A stretch of 64,000 nucleotides of DNA, taken from positions 77,695,488-77,759,487 of the forward strand of contig CM055095.1 of assembly GCA_029204225.1 (NCBI GenBank), written 5' to 3'. The position numbers and the translations under genes were made by a program. Below the pieces are notes generated by a model that saw only the letters and a list, made by a program, of their open reading frames with translations, was not told the DNA's origin and searched no databases. Below, one piece after another: positions 33,841 to 45,528 of this stretch; position 1 is the first letter of the stretch, and each line of letters starts with the position of its first letter. Source of the stretch: Diphasiastrum complanatum. Taxonomy: Eukaryota > Streptophyta > Lycopodiopsida > Lycopodiales > Lycopodiaceae.

Positions 33841-34137
33841 ATGGCGATTGTATTCAAAACGCACCCAAATCCAGTGATACCAGTATTACAACCACTAGCT
33901 GTTCGAGCGCGAATTGAAGGTCTTCTTCAATTTAATCCATCTGTAATTCTTACCGATTTATGTTATGAGCTGATCCGCAATTTGAGTGAAACAGAAGAAG
34001 GACATATTTCCACTACCGTTCGCGATCAAGAGATTGTTATTACAGAAGGATTTTACTGTCGTGTCTTAGGATTACTTATAGACGGTACTATGCCAGTTAC
34101 TAAACCAAATTTCATCGCAGAGAGCGGAGTTTTTTAA
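33841..34137 (+). CDS. Antisense ORF between integrase and extra ORF of the gypsy element
   Basis: A 98-codon plus-strand ORF from the ATG at 33,841 reads as a compact domain: RARIEGLLQFN, ELIRNLSETEEG, ISTTVRDQEIVITEGF, CRVLGLLIDG. After the TAA at 34,135 the frame stays coding-like (YIRDPNLKSFVRFTL) to about 34,260, so it is a broken, truncated gene. The pattern of a strand, an I-T-x-G-F turn and LGL-x-x-x-G recalls plant transposon-associated domains of the kind found before mobile domains. It runs opposite to the integrase. A pyrimidine-rich leader precedes it. Function is not known. Confidence 0.45.
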   Translation: MAIVFKTHPNPVIPVLQPLAVRARIEGLLQFNPSVILTDLCYELIRNLSETEEGHISTTVRDQEIVITEGFYCRVLGLLIDGTMPVTKPNFIAESGVF

Positions 34138-34446
34138 GAAGAAGCTTATCTTGAGAAACGGGGATATAAACTTTCTTACATTAGAGATCCCAATCTCAAA
34201 AGCTTCGTTCGATTTACTCTTGCTTCTATCTTTTTACCGGAGCCAGAGTACGCAATTTTTGTATTTCTGAAAAAAAAAAAAATCATGAATTCACTCAATA
34301 CACCATATTCCGATATAGTGTCGGGTTTTTCACAAAATAATATAGAAATGTAGCGAAGGTGTCGTGTTTCGGCATTTTCGCAAAAATGTACATGCTGGTT
34401 TCGGCATTTTTGCAACCTTCGGTGAACTCATATGATGCACCGGAAT

Positions 34447-35184
34447 TTAGTCATAATAGCGCTTCACCCTTGAACCATTTACTCGAGTGTCAAGTAAATG
34501 TCCTTGGAGACTAGCTAACTGAGGTGATCCATTATAAAAAAATTCTATGACTTTATGTGGTCCCATCCATCTGGTATGTAATTTTCCAGGAAACAACATG
34601 TGTCTGTTATCATACAGAAGCACATAGTCTCCTCGTTTAATTTTTATTTTCATAATGGATTGGTCAAAATTTTCTTTTCTGTTATTTTGAACTCGTTCAG
34701 TCTCGATTAATAAAAGACGATGATCCTCTTCCAGTTGTGTCAAAGAAATCATCCGCTTCCGGAGACTATCGTGTTCATCCATTCGCTCTTCATTACTAAT
34801 TCGAAACGTCGGAACTTCGAATTCTATTGGTAGTATGGGATGCATTCCATACACAAGATAGTATGGAGTCTGCCTAGTTGTAATCTTTTCAGCAGTTCTA
34901 TATGCCCATAAGACAGACGGTAACTTCTGATCCCAATCAGAAGAATGTGTTTTCGTTACTTTATTCAAAATTTTACATAAAATTCCATTTGCCCACTCCA
35001 TAAGCCCATTTGCTTTTGGATTATATGGAGTGGTTTGGCGATGTGTAATAGAAAAATTTGACAACATGGCTTCAATGGTTTGATTAAGGAAATGGGTTCC
35101 CCTATCACTGACCATATCGCGTTATAATGTTTTGAAATAAAAACCTTGCTACAGTCTTAGCATCGTTCTTAATTGTGGCTTCGG
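34447..35184 (-). pseudogene. Ty3/gypsy integrase C-terminal half
   Basis: On the minus strand the integrase starts at the boundary at 35,184 (KNDAKTVARFLFQNIITRYG), loses a few codons and frame near 35,105-35,118, then continues from VSDRGTHFLNQ with the E of LMEW at DD35E spacing. It ends with the C-terminal domain WMGPHKVIEFFYNG and DTRVNGSRVKRYYD. The 5' side is cut off by the copia gag of the tandem repeat unit. It belongs to the element whose extra ORF and LTR follow to 30,583. Confidence 0.85.
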
Positions 35185-35185
35185 A

Positions 35186-35929
35186 CTCTTGCATCTTGAA
35201 TATCCAAACCATCATCATCAAGAGTAAGATTACCTTGCTTGTCTCCTTGATCTCTCTTCTTCTTGTAGCACTCACTTGCAAAGTGTCCTTTGATGCCACA
35301 ATAGAAGCACTTGAGCTTTGCTCTATCTTTCTTTTTGCCACTTTAAGAAGTCTCCCCTTGATCTTACCCTTAAGACCACTTACTTTTGTTTTTGCCCTTT
35401 GTGAACATAGCCTCCCCTTGAAGTGTCGATGTAGATCCACCTCTTGCTTGAAGCATCCAACAATCCATTTAGAATAACTTGAACAAGATCTCCTTCCTTA
35501 ATGCTCTCATCAATGCAAGCCAACTCATCATTCAATGCTTTCATCCTCAAAATAAAAGTATTTGGGCTTTCTTCACTCTTTTGCAAACAAGAAAAGATTT
35601 TCTTTCTTAGAGTCAACACTCTAGAAGTAGACGTGGATTCATAAAGCATCTTTAATCAATTCCAAGCATCCTTAGATGAAGTACTCTTACCAACCTCCTT
35701 GAGAAGCTCATTGGTAACATTCATCTTGATCATGTGTAGAGCCGTATTGGCCCTCTTATCATACCTCACTTGATCTTGTTGTATTGATGGCCTCTCCACC
35801 AAACCTACAACAATATCCACAACATCATTTCATCTCAAGAAGTGATTCCATCCTCACTTTCCACAATGAATAGTTGCTTGAGGTAAGCCTATCATTGGAT
35901 TCCAACATGACTCCACTTGATGTTGCCAT
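35186..35929 (-). pseudogene. Copia gag with zinc knuckle (tandem unit 1)
   Basis: Minus strand, start ATG at 35,929 (MATSSGVMLES, then a frame change). The gag body is readable from 35,649 (SRVLTLRKKIFSCLQKSEES) and the zinc knuckle CFYCGIKGHFASEC is at about 35,320-35,280 after another frame change. A 76-bp deletion relative to unit 2 joins at a GAAGC microhomology near 35,452. No protease follows; the sequence ends at the junction with gypsy integrase. Confidence 0.8.
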
Positions 35930-36516
35930 GTAGCAATGACCTGATCTTCTCTTTCAACCAGTTTCAATGCACAAAGCACTCCTTTGAAAAACAACAAATG
36001 TTTTCAAAGAAAAATCACAAAGATTTGAAACTACTCAATTCTCTTCTAGAACTTATACCAAGCAAATCAACACATAGAATCATGAAATCTTGATCAACAT
36101 ATGATCTATCCTCAATCTAATTACTCTTGCCACTTACTAAGATTGAAACACACTCAAATGAAGTCCTGCAACCTCACTATCTAGAGATCCAATCAAGATT
36201 AGGATTTTGAAAAAATCACAATAAATTGAATATTCCAAATCTACATGCAAATGCTTAAAGTCTTGATATGCAGTCTATTAGCCATCACTTAGGCTAATCC
36301 AATGATCCAAAAATCAGCCAAATCCAACCTGTGAATTCAAAAATCAAAATTGATCAAGTTTATAAACCTATATAGGATTTTGGTCTACAGAATATCCAAT
36401 CTACAAATGCAAGAAACTCGATTTTGGTATAGAATCCAATCCAACATGCTCTAGCATTGATATCTTCTCCAAATTATTGATGGATGTCATTGCCTTTTTC
36501 ATAACCTGAAACACAA
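35930..36516 (-). other. Copia leader (tandem unit 1)
   Basis: Noncoding stretch between the primer site and the gag ATG on the minus strand. The equivalent in unit 2 is 42,199-42,768, with small indels. No ORF. Confidence 0.6.
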
Positions 36517-36528
36517 GCTCTGATACCA
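36517..36528 (-). other. Copia primer-binding site, tRNA-iMet type
   Basis: The minus strand reads TGGTATCAGAGC directly after the LTR end. It is a perfect match to the standard plant copia site. Confidence 0.92.
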
Positions 36529-37148
36529 TGTGAAAGATTTGGGATCAATTCATATCCAAATTTATTAAAAATCTTTGGTTACAAAATAAGCTACTCCACC
36601 AATCTTGCCAATATAGAAAATTTAGCATCTACACACAAAATAGAATGCAAACTCTAATAAAACTTGATCAAACATAAAGTACTGTAGTTGTCCATACATT
36701 TACAACAAGCTATTTTATTTCACACATGTGAACCTGAAAATAGCAAATATAAATCATTCTAGACATAGAATTGCAAGATATCACAAGTATAGTGCACCAA
36801 TGGATAGTAGAACCCAAGAGAACCATGTATAAGCATGAAATGAGATAGAGAAGAGAGAGGATTTGCTTTTCCACAGGTTACATCCATTCATAAAAGGTCC
36901 AAACCCAGTTTGGCCAATTGGCTTTCCCTCCAAAATGTAAACCCTACTATCTTTGGGTCTAGATTCAATGTACCCAACATTTAAATTTGAATCTACGCAA
37001 ACTTGACTTCTACATTTCCCGCACTTTCAAATGAAATTTAGACTAATTGACTTTGAAAAGTCAAACTCTAAGTCTAATATAAAGTTGGCCTCAATTTGTA
37101 AAATATAGAATTGTAGCAACTATGATTAAACTATTTGAATTAATCACA
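36529..37148 (-). mobile_element. Copia 5' LTR (tandem unit 1)
   Basis: 620 bp with TGTGA...TCACA ends, next to a perfect primer site. The paired LTR in unit 2 is 42,780-43,411. The 3' LTR of this copia is absent because the unit ends inside gag. Confidence 0.88.
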
Positions 37149-38155
37149 CGAAGTTGGTGGGAGCTTTGGAGAGCCTCCTGATGGGTGATCCAAGGTGATC
37201 GACTCTTTCCCCAGCTTGTAAAGAGCTTCATCCTTAGCTAGGTCCCAATCTATGCTCGCAAGAGATCGTTTATGGTAATTGGAACACTACTCATGGATCC
37301 ATCGATTACTGTATCCATTTAGCCTACTACAACATTGCCTTGTGGGGTATTGCTGCTTCTATGAGATCTTTGTTCACTAGTTGCGTTCGTGGATTTAGTA
37401 CTTCGGGATCTTGGCGCGGACTTGAATCGGTGAGGATCTACATATCTGAGAAAATCTTCATTCCCGTACTCACGACCTTCCTCCAAGGTGAACACTGAAG
37501 AACTTCTATTTCTTTCTCACTACAGACTCCTTGCAGTGGCTCTTGGGGTATAGCCTCTAGGCTCATCAGGAAAAGTGATACAGAATCTTGATGGCCTTCG
37601 CTAGGTTTCTTCGTTGGTTCCGCTAATCTTTTGATCAGGATATGGTCTTCATCGGAGTATGTGCCTACGGTAGAATTTCGCTTAGGAGATGCGACATCAA
37701 ACTGAAGGCAATCAACCGCTGCTAAGACTTCTGTCCAATTTACTACATCGGTTTACGAATCGTCAAGTATGACAATTCTCCTCCAACGACGTCCGTCATC
37801 CAACTCCTCGTCAGAATGGATTGTAGTGGTAGAGATTGCAACCATGGCTCTTTGGTCAATGGGTTTTGTGACCCAGATATCATGATGGATATTAGCTACA
37901 GAATCACAATTCTACACGACAATATGGTTCTGTCCCCTGTCATCAAGCACTTGTGACATTCTGAGCCACAATCTATCTAGTAGGACACTATAGGATTGGG
38001 GGGATTCGAGCAAGTCCAAGACTACAAAATCTAGCACGAAACGACTTTTGACTACTTTGGTGTGTACTTCCTTGGCTATGCCTAACAGTTTCGCACTGGA
38101 TTGGTCAGCTAATCGGATTGTAAAAAGAGCGCTTACCATATGAGTAAGTCCTCAG
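37149..38155 (-). pseudogene. Ty3/gypsy protease fragment and linker (tandem unit 1)
   Basis: The minus-strand ORF at 37,912-38,139 reads FTIRLADQSSAKLLG, VLDFVVLDLLESPQSYSVLL and RLWLRMSQ, the part of a gypsy aspartic protease after its active site. The DSG triad itself lies beyond the break and is absent. The frame continues to about 37,200 through a polar linker with scattered stops. The copia LTR abuts its downstream end at 37,149. Confidence 0.75.
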
Positions 38156-39222
38156 TCGTGGTATAACTTATAATGTGGCCTATCTGGCCTAAACTCGTGA
38201 TGGTGGATTTTATGGGTCTATCAACAAGTCATAGGGAACTAGATAATGTGGCCTAGATAGGCTGCATAGGTGTGGAGTGAATGGTGCTCCATGGGCATAG
38301 GAGGGTAGTGTATGCTTGAAATTTTTGCTATGGTAGAGGAATTGAATGCTAGTTTATTTGGAATAAGCTTCTTCTTGTAGTTCACTTTCGGAATCATCAA
38401 CATAAAGATGGTTTCCAAGTTGTTAGTGGATGTGATTTTCCATCGTTATGTTATGGGATGATTAATTTCCATTTGTTTTAATTATTGGCATAGCATAACA
38501 AAGAACATTTCCAGCATGGTTTTGATTCAAACTTTGGGTGTAATGAGTAGATTTAAAATTCCAGGTTAAATATCAGTGAAGGGGATTTAAAAACAAAGAC
38601 AAAAAAGCTGAGAGAGCATAAAGCTTTGATAGAGGGAGGATGAGATGGAAAGTGTATATTAGCTTTCATTCTTAAGGCTGTAAAACCGGTTTGAATTGTT
38701 AATGTTTTCGGCATAGAAGCTAGCCTATATTCTTCTGGGCAACTCACTCTCTATTCTTTCTTTCAAAGGCTTAGTAATTTGCAGCATATTTTTCTGCAGT
38801 GTTTGAAGTTAGATAAATCCATATGAGAAACAAGCAAAAAAGCTGCAAGTAATTCTCAGTGACCTGCAAAAATATTTATTCAAAGCTTGGCAATCCTGTT
38901 TAACAGAAAAATTATGGACGAACAACCTGCAGCAGCAGAAAACTGTGTTGTGTAGATGACTTGGTATGCATGCATGCAGGAGAGGCACGTTTTTGCTTTT
39001 GCTTTTCTACACTCTGCAGATCTGTTAATGCATCAACAGGAAAGCATGAGAGTGGTACTTAAAGCACGTTCATTGCTTTTAACCAAAACTTCCATCAACC
39101 TGCATCAAAGGCACTGTGATAAAACACAGTCAGTTGAAACAGAATCGGCAAATGCTCCTCTGTGCGCGCGCTGAAGGGTGTAAGGCCTGCGTGCGCCCTC
39201 CCTTAATACCTAGATCGACCGG

Positions 39223-39225
<3 letters not shown>

Positions 39226-39271
<46 letters not shown>
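39226..39271. repeat. CT microsatellite in R1 copy C
   Basis: An uninterrupted run of 23 CT units, the longest of the three copies. Confidence 0.9.
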
Positions 39272-39273
<2 letters not shown>

Positions 39274-39370
39274 GGGCTTCTTGCTTCCTTTTTCCTGCTG
39301 GGAAACGCAGTCAGTACTCGAGAGAGAGCCTGAGGAGAAGAGAAGGCCCGACCCAGCCTCCGATAGACTC

Positions 39371-39404
39371 TGTGCCCCTGCCTTGCCTTACAGGCAGGGG
39401 CACA
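39371..39404. repeat. R1 hairpin, copy C
   Basis: TGTGCCCCTGCCT and AGGCAGGGGCACA are perfect inverses with an 8-base loop. Confidence 0.85.
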
Positions 39405-39970
39405 ACCAAATTGGACTTAAAATTTTCATTTTATTTGTTTTTTTAATATGTAGGTTAATCTATAGAAATGCTAGGTATTTAAAAGACGACTTTTTCACTA
39501 CATTTGTGTAGTTTTAGGCACGAATGTTTCAAATGTTTTTTGGCGGGCATGTGCTATCTCTGCCTATTGCATGTGGCTGTGTTCATGGCTTCTCGCATGA
39601 GTTTCTTGCCAAAACGTGTAGATCGCGACCATCTTCGTGATCAGTTAAACGTTGCTAGCTCTTTGTCAGTTGTTATTCATTTGCAACTCTGTCACTTAAT
39701 CATCCGCAACTCTGCCACTTTCTACAACGTCATCAAATAACTTTTTGTCACAAGTTTTTGTAACGGGACGGGAATTTGTTGGCAAATCCAGTTGAGCAAC
39801 GATTCCACCTCTTTAGCAAGTTCCAATCCACAGCTTCATCCTCTTTTTTCGTGGCACTAGCTTCTTCAACTTTCAGAGTTCTTTATTACGCAATCTCCCG
39901 TTTTTTATTGTGCGGTTTTAGTATTGAATGAACATTCGTTCGGAATTTCTGGTGTCATTCATGCGCAAAT

Positions 39971-40034
39971 TTGTACCATTTTAATATGATACAAATTATA
40001 TTAAAATAACTTGTATTATATTAAAATGGTACAA
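39971..40034. repeat. Near-perfect palindrome unique to R1 copy C
   Basis: Two 24-base arms starting TTGTACCATTTTAATATG and ending ATATTAAAATGGTACAA are inverse with one mismatch, separated by 16 bases. Copies A and D have only the left arm, so the right arm arose in copy C by local inverted duplication. Confidence 0.85.
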
Positions 40035-40816
40035 ATATATTATAGTACAGTAATCATTTCATCAACCAAAGGTTAGGTGCAACATTTTTGTTCATCATTC
40101 CGATGTTAAGCACAGTCATAGTTTGTGGCTAAAAAACTTTCTTTATAGATTATCTCGATTGGCTTGCTCACCTACAAAATGGACGAGTTATCTCTTTATC
40201 GCTAGTGTGGCTAAACACCGATAAGGGTCTGGCTCATAGAGTGCTAGACTATCTTAAATGGATATAGATCATAATATATCTAGATTCTATAGCAATGATC
40301 AACATAAGGCAGCCTGATGCAGGCTCCCGTAGGAATTTGCAGTTGTTGCACCTGCCAATTAAACCTTAGCAAGGGTAATGATCATTCCATCTACACCAAC
40401 TCCAGTAGGCGCCAACAGTGGCTCTATGTTAGGACCAAAATCACAAGATAAGATCTAATTCGATAGTAGAGGCTTTCTAACAAGCTGAGATGGAAAAATA
40501 TGATACTTCTTTGAAGATTCGCCTGTGGATAAAGATTTAGAGAATTAGTAGAGTTTGCATCAAAGATTGTAAGAGTTCCACTACTTTCTGGATAAGACTC
40601 ATCGCCTCCTTGTGAGTGTGTGTAATAGAGTTCATCTTAAATCAATATGTTTTTTAGATTGCAAGTAAAATTACAATTCATATGGAAATTGAACTAATTA
40701 AAATGTGAAAAGCATCTACTTACTTGTGTATGTATGGAAGCACAAGCGATGGTGTCCCCTCTCTGATATTTTTTTAACATCGCAGAGTGCAAGTGTTAAA
40801 ATCGGAGAAGTGAAAA

Positions 40817-41190
40817 CATTAGAGGAGTTTTGATTTCCAAAACGACCCTTTAAGAATTTGTGCAAGATGCCTTTTTTATTATTAAAATATTAAATACTTT
40901 CGACTTGCCATAACTTTTTAATGGTGGCTTAGAAGTATGTCATCTAACATATCATTGGAAAGCCCTTGTCGAGCGCTTTTCAATGCACCAAACTCCGCTA
41001 AATTCGGACTTACCACTAAAAAGTTATGTCATTTTAATTAGTTTGGAATCAAAATGTGGACTCAAAAAGTTACGTTACGTAGATTTCAAATTTGAGTGTT
41101 TTGATTGGTCCATGTGTAAGAAACATTTGAGAAAAAATATTACAAGAATCTTTACAAAGGGTCTTTTTTGGATTTAGAACTCCTCCAATG
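40817..41190. mobile_element. 374-bp terminal-inverted-repeat element (MITE-like)
   Basis: The left end CATTAGAGGAGTTTTGATTT and the reversed right end CATTGGAGGAGTTCTAAAT start an imperfect inverted repeat of about 35 bases. In R1 copy A the flanks are joined without it (GAAGTGAAAA then GCACTCAT), a paralogous empty site. No clear target duplication is visible. It has no ORF longer than 64 codons and no transposase signature, so it would be non-autonomous. Confidence 0.75.
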
Positions 41191-41378
41191 GCACTCATAA
41201 AATGGATAGGCAACAATGCGACATCTATAAAAATTGGAGTCTGAAAATATCTAGCCAATACTAAAGATCCGAGATTTCACTCTCGAAGCAAACATATTGA
41301 AATAAGGTATCATTACGTTAGAGAGATAGTGCATAGCAAGGAAGTAGCACTACATGGCAGCAGATTACTTTACAAAGG
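41191..41378 (+). pseudogene. Copia RNase H C-terminal remnant (R1 copy C)
   Basis: The segment HSRSKHIEIRYHYVRE is followed by an internal deletion (the VFCRTN codons are missing) and the MAADYFTKA end, which runs straight into tandem unit 2 at 41,379. It equals 6,511-6,712. Confidence 0.8.
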
Positions 41379-42198
41379 CTCTTGCATCTTGAACATCCAA
41401 ACCATCATCATCAAGAGTAAGATTACCTTGCTTGTCTCCTTGATCTCTCTTCTTCTTGTAGCACTCACTTGCAAAGTGTCCTTTGATGCCACAATAGAAG
41501 CACTTGAGCTTTGATCTATCTTTCTTTTTGCCACTTGAAGAAGTCTCCCCTTGATCTTACCCTTTAGACCACTTACTTTTGTTTTTGCCCTTTGTGAACA
41601 TAGACTCCCCTTGAAGTGTCGATGTAGATCCACCTCTTGCTTGAAGCCTATATTCTTCATTGATCAAGATCTCTTGAAGATCCATCAAAGTTGGAAAAGT
41701 CTTTGAACAATGTTAGCATGAGCATCCAACAATCCATTAAGAATAACTTGAACAAGATCTTCTTCCTTAATGCTCTCATCAATGCAAGCCAACTCATCAT
41801 TCAATGCTTTCATCCTCAAAATAAAAGTATTTGGGCTTTCTTCACTCTTTTGCAAACAAGAAAAGATTTCCCTTCTTAAAGTCAACACTCTAGAAGTAGA
41901 CTTGGATTCATAAAGCATCTTTAATGAATTCCAAGCATCCTTAGATGAAATACTCTTACCAACCTCCTTGAGAAGCTCATTGGTAACATTCATCTTGACC
42001 ATGTGTAGAGCCCTATTGGCCCTCTTATCATACCTCACTTGATCTTGTTGTATTGCTGGTCTCTCCTCCAAACCTACAACAATATCCACAACAACATTTC
42101 ATCTCAAGAAGTGATTCCATCCTCACTTTCCACAATGAATAGTTACTTGAGGTAATCCTATCATTGGATTCCAACATGACTCCACTTGATGTTGCCAT
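41379..42198 (-). pseudogene. Copia gag with zinc knuckle (tandem unit 2)
   Basis: Minus strand, start ATG at 42,198 (MATSSGVMLESNDRITSSNY). One frame change leads to the frame at 42,089-41,685 (DIVVGLEERPAIQQDQVRY, KMLYESKSTSRVLTLRR, FILRMKALNDELACIDES), and another leads to the knuckle CFYCGIKGHFASEC at about 41,510-41,470. It is longer than the unit 1 copy by the 76 bp lost there. It stops at the tandem joint with no protease. Confidence 0.82.
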
Positions 42199-42768
42199 GT
42201 AGCAATGACCTGATCTTCTCTTTCAACCAGTTTCAATGCACAAAGCACTCCTTTGAAAAACAACAAATGTTTTCAAAGAGAAATCACAAAGATTTGAAAC
42301 TACTCAATTCTCTTCTAGAACTTATACCAAGCAAATCAACACATAGAATCATGAAATCTTGATCAACATATGATCTATCCTCAATCTAATTACTCTTGCC
42401 ACTTTCTTAGATTGAAACACCCTCAAATAAAGTCCAGCAACCTCACTATCTAGATATCCAATCAAGATTAGGGTTTTGACAAAATCACAAAAAATTGAAT
42501 ATTCCAAATCTATCTTGATATGCAGTCTATTAGCCATCACTTAGGCTAATCCAATGATCCAAAAATCAGCCAAATCCAACATGTGAATTCAAAAATCGAA
42601 ATTGATCAAGTTCATAAACCTATATAGGATTTTGGTCTACAGAATATCCAATCTACAAATGCAAGAAACTCGATTTTGGTATAGAATCCAATCCAGCATG
42701 CTCTAGCATTGGTATCTTCTCCAAATTATTGATGGATGTGATTGCCTTTTTCATAACTTGAAACACAA

Positions 42769-42779
42769 GCTCTGATACA
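42769..42779 (-). other. Copia primer-binding site with 1-bp deletion
   Basis: The minus strand reads TGTATCAGAGC where unit 1 has TGGTATCAGAGC. Loss of one G would weaken pairing with the primer tRNA. Confidence 0.85.
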
Positions 42780-43411
42780 TGTGAAAGATTTGGGATCAAT
42801 TCATATCCAAATCTACTAAAGATCTTTGGTTACAAAATAAGCTACTCCACCAATCTTGCCAATATAGAAAATTTAGCATCTACACACAAAATAGAATGCA
42901 AACTCTAATAAAACTTGATCAAACATGAATCAGAACTTAAAGTACTGTAGTTGTCCATACATTTACAACAAGCTATTTTATTTAATACATGTGAACCTGA
43001 AAATAGCAAATATAAATCATTCTACACATAGAATTGCAAGATATCACAAGTATAGTACACCAATGGATAGTAGAACCCAAGAGAACCATGTATAAGCATG
43101 AAATGAGATAGAGAAGAGAAAGGATTTGCTTTTCCACAAGTTACATCCTTTCATAAAAGGTCCAAACCCAGTTTGGCCAATTGGCTTTCCCTCCAAAATG
43201 TAAACCCTACTATTTTTGGGTCTAGATTCAATGTACCCAACATTTAAATTTGAATCTACTCAAACTTGACTTCTATATTTCTAACACTTTCAAATGAAAT
43301 TTAGACTAATTGACTTTGAAAAGTCAAATTCTAAGTCTAATATAAAGTTGGCCTCAATTTGTCAAATATAGAATTGTAGCAACTATAATTAAACTAGTTG
43401 AATTTCTCACA
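42780..43411 (-). mobile_element. Copia 5' LTR (tandem unit 2)
   Basis: 632 bp, TGTGA...TCACA ends, colinear with 36,529-37,148. Small indels (for example an extra ATCAGAACTT-like stretch near 42,928) account for the length difference. Confidence 0.87.
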
Positions 43412-44416
43412 CGAAGGTGGTGGGAGCTTTGGAGAGCCTCCTGATGGGGGATCCAAGGTGATCGACTCTTTCCCTAGCTTGTAAAGAGCTTCATCCTTAG
43501 CTAGGTCCCAATCTATGCTTGCAAGAGATCGTTCATGGTAATTGGAAAACTAGTCGTGGATCCGTCGATTACTGTATCCATTTAGCCTACTACAACATTG
43601 CCTTGTGAGGTACCGCTGCTTCTATGAGATCTTTGTTCACTAGTCGCTTTCGTGGATTTATTACTTCGGGATCTTGGCGCAGACTTGTATCGGCCCGGAT
43701 CTACTTATCTGAGGAAATCTTCATCCCCATACTCACGACCTTCCTCCAAGGTGAACACTGAAAAACTTCTATTTCTTTCTCACTACAGACTCCTTGCAAT
43801 GGCTCTTGGGGTATAGCCTCTAGGGTCATCATGAAAAGTGATACAGAATCTTGATGTCCTTCGCTAGGTTTCTTTGTTGGTTCCACTAATCTTTTGATCA
43901 GGATATGGTCTTCATCGGAGTATGTGTCTACGGTAGAATTTCGCTTAGGAGATGCGACATCAAATTGAAGGCAATCCACCGCTGCTAAGACTTTTGTCCA
44001 ATTTACTACATCGGTTTACGAATCGTCACGTATGACAATTCTCCTCCAATGACGTCCGTCATCCGACTCCTCGTCAGAATGGATTGTAGTGGTAGAGATT
44101 GCAACCATGGCTCTTTGGTCAGTGGGTTTTGTGACCCAGATATCATGATGGATCTTAACTACAGAATCACGATTCTACACGACAATATGGTTCTGTCCCC
44201 TGTCATCAAGCACTTGTGACATTCTGAGCCACAATCTATCTAGTACGGCACTATAGGATTGGGGGGATTCGAGCAAGTCCAAGACTACAAAATCTAGCAC
44301 GAAACAAATTTTGACTACTTTGGTGTGTACTTCCTTGGCTATGCCTAACAGTTTCGCACTGGATTGGTCAGCTAATCGGATTGTAAAAAGAGCGCTTACC
44401 CTATGAGTAAGTCCTC
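43412..44416 (-). pseudogene. Ty3/gypsy protease fragment and linker (tandem unit 2)
   Basis: It matches 37,149-38,155. The linker frame is clearer here: 43,979-43,701 reads FDVASPKRNSTVDTYSDEDH and LIKRLVEPTKKPSEG. The protease tail lies at about 44,400-44,180. Both copies lack the catalytic triad and the RT that should follow. Confidence 0.72.
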
Positions 44417-44448
44417 AGTCGTGGTATAACTTATAATGTGGCCTATCT

Positions 44449-45489
44449 GGCCTAAACTCGTGATGGTGGATTTTTATGGGTCTATCAACAAGTCATAGGG
44501 AACTAGATAATGTGGCCTAGATAGGCTGCATAGGTGTGGAGTGAATGGTGCTCCATGGGCATAGGAGGGTAGTGTATGCTTGAAATTTTTGCTATGGTAG
44601 AGGAATTGAATGCTAGTTTATTTGGAATAAGCTTCTTCTTGTAGTTCACTTTCGGAATCATCAACATAAAGATGGTTTCCAAGTTGTTAGTGGATGTGAT
44701 TTTCCATCGTTATGTTATGGGATGATTAATTTCCGTTTGTTTTAATTATTGGCATAGCATAACAAAGAACATTTCCAGCATGGTTTTGATTCAAACTTTT
44801 GGTGTAATGAGTAGATTTGAAATTCCAGGTTAAATATCAGTGAAGCCGTAAGGGGATTTAAAAACAAAGACAAAAAAGCTGAGAGAGCATAAAGCTTTGA
44901 TAGAGGGAGGATGAGATGGAAAGTGTATATTAGCTTTCATTCTTAAGGCTGTAAAACCGGTTTGAATTGTTAATGTTTTAGGCATAGAAGCTAGCCTATA
45001 TTCTTCTGGGCAACTCACTCTCTATTCTTTCTTTCAAAGGCTTAGTAATTTGCAGCATATTTTTCTGCAGTGTTTGAAGCTAGATAAATCCATATGAGAA
45101 ACAAGCAAAAAGCTGCAAGTAATTCTCAGTGACCTGCAAAAATATTTATTCAAAGCTTGGCAATCCTGTTTAACAGAAAAATTATGGACGAACAACCTGC
45201 AGCAGCAGAAAACGTGTTGTCTAGATGACTTGGTATGCATGCATGCAGGAGAGGCACGTTTTTGCTTTTGCTTTTCTACACTCTGCAGATCTGTTAATGC
45301 ATCAACAGGAAAGCATGAGAGTGGTACTTAAAGCACGTTCTTTGCTTTTAACCAAAACTTCCATCACCTGCATCAAAGGCACTGTGATAAAACACAGTCA
45401 GTTGAAACAGACTCGGCAAATGCTCCTCTGTGCGCGCGCTGAAGGGTGTAAGGCCTGCGTGCGCCCTCCCTTAATGCTAGATCGACCGG

Positions 45490-45528
<39 letters not shown>

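Larger units (their letters stand above)
35186..41378. repeat. 6.19-kb tandem unit 1
   Basis: 35,186-41,378 and 41,379-47,212 are head-to-tail copies with an initial offset of 6,193. The unit contains copia gag, primer site and LTR, then a gypsy protease piece, then R1. The joint at 41,379 connects the R1 end (ACAAAGGCTCT) to CTCTTGCATC, sharing CTCT. Unit 1 differs from unit 2 by a 76-bp deletion in gag, a deletion and palindrome in R1, and a 374-bp insertion. Confidence 0.88.
38186..41378 (+). repeat. Repeat R1, copy C
   Basis: It matches 3,622-6,712. It carries the longest CT run (39,226-39,271), a perfect GTGCCCC hairpin, a deletion of about 0.2 kb relative to A and D near 39,955, a palindrome in its place, and a 374-bp inserted element. 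The end reads the copia RNase H remnant. Confidence 0.85.
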
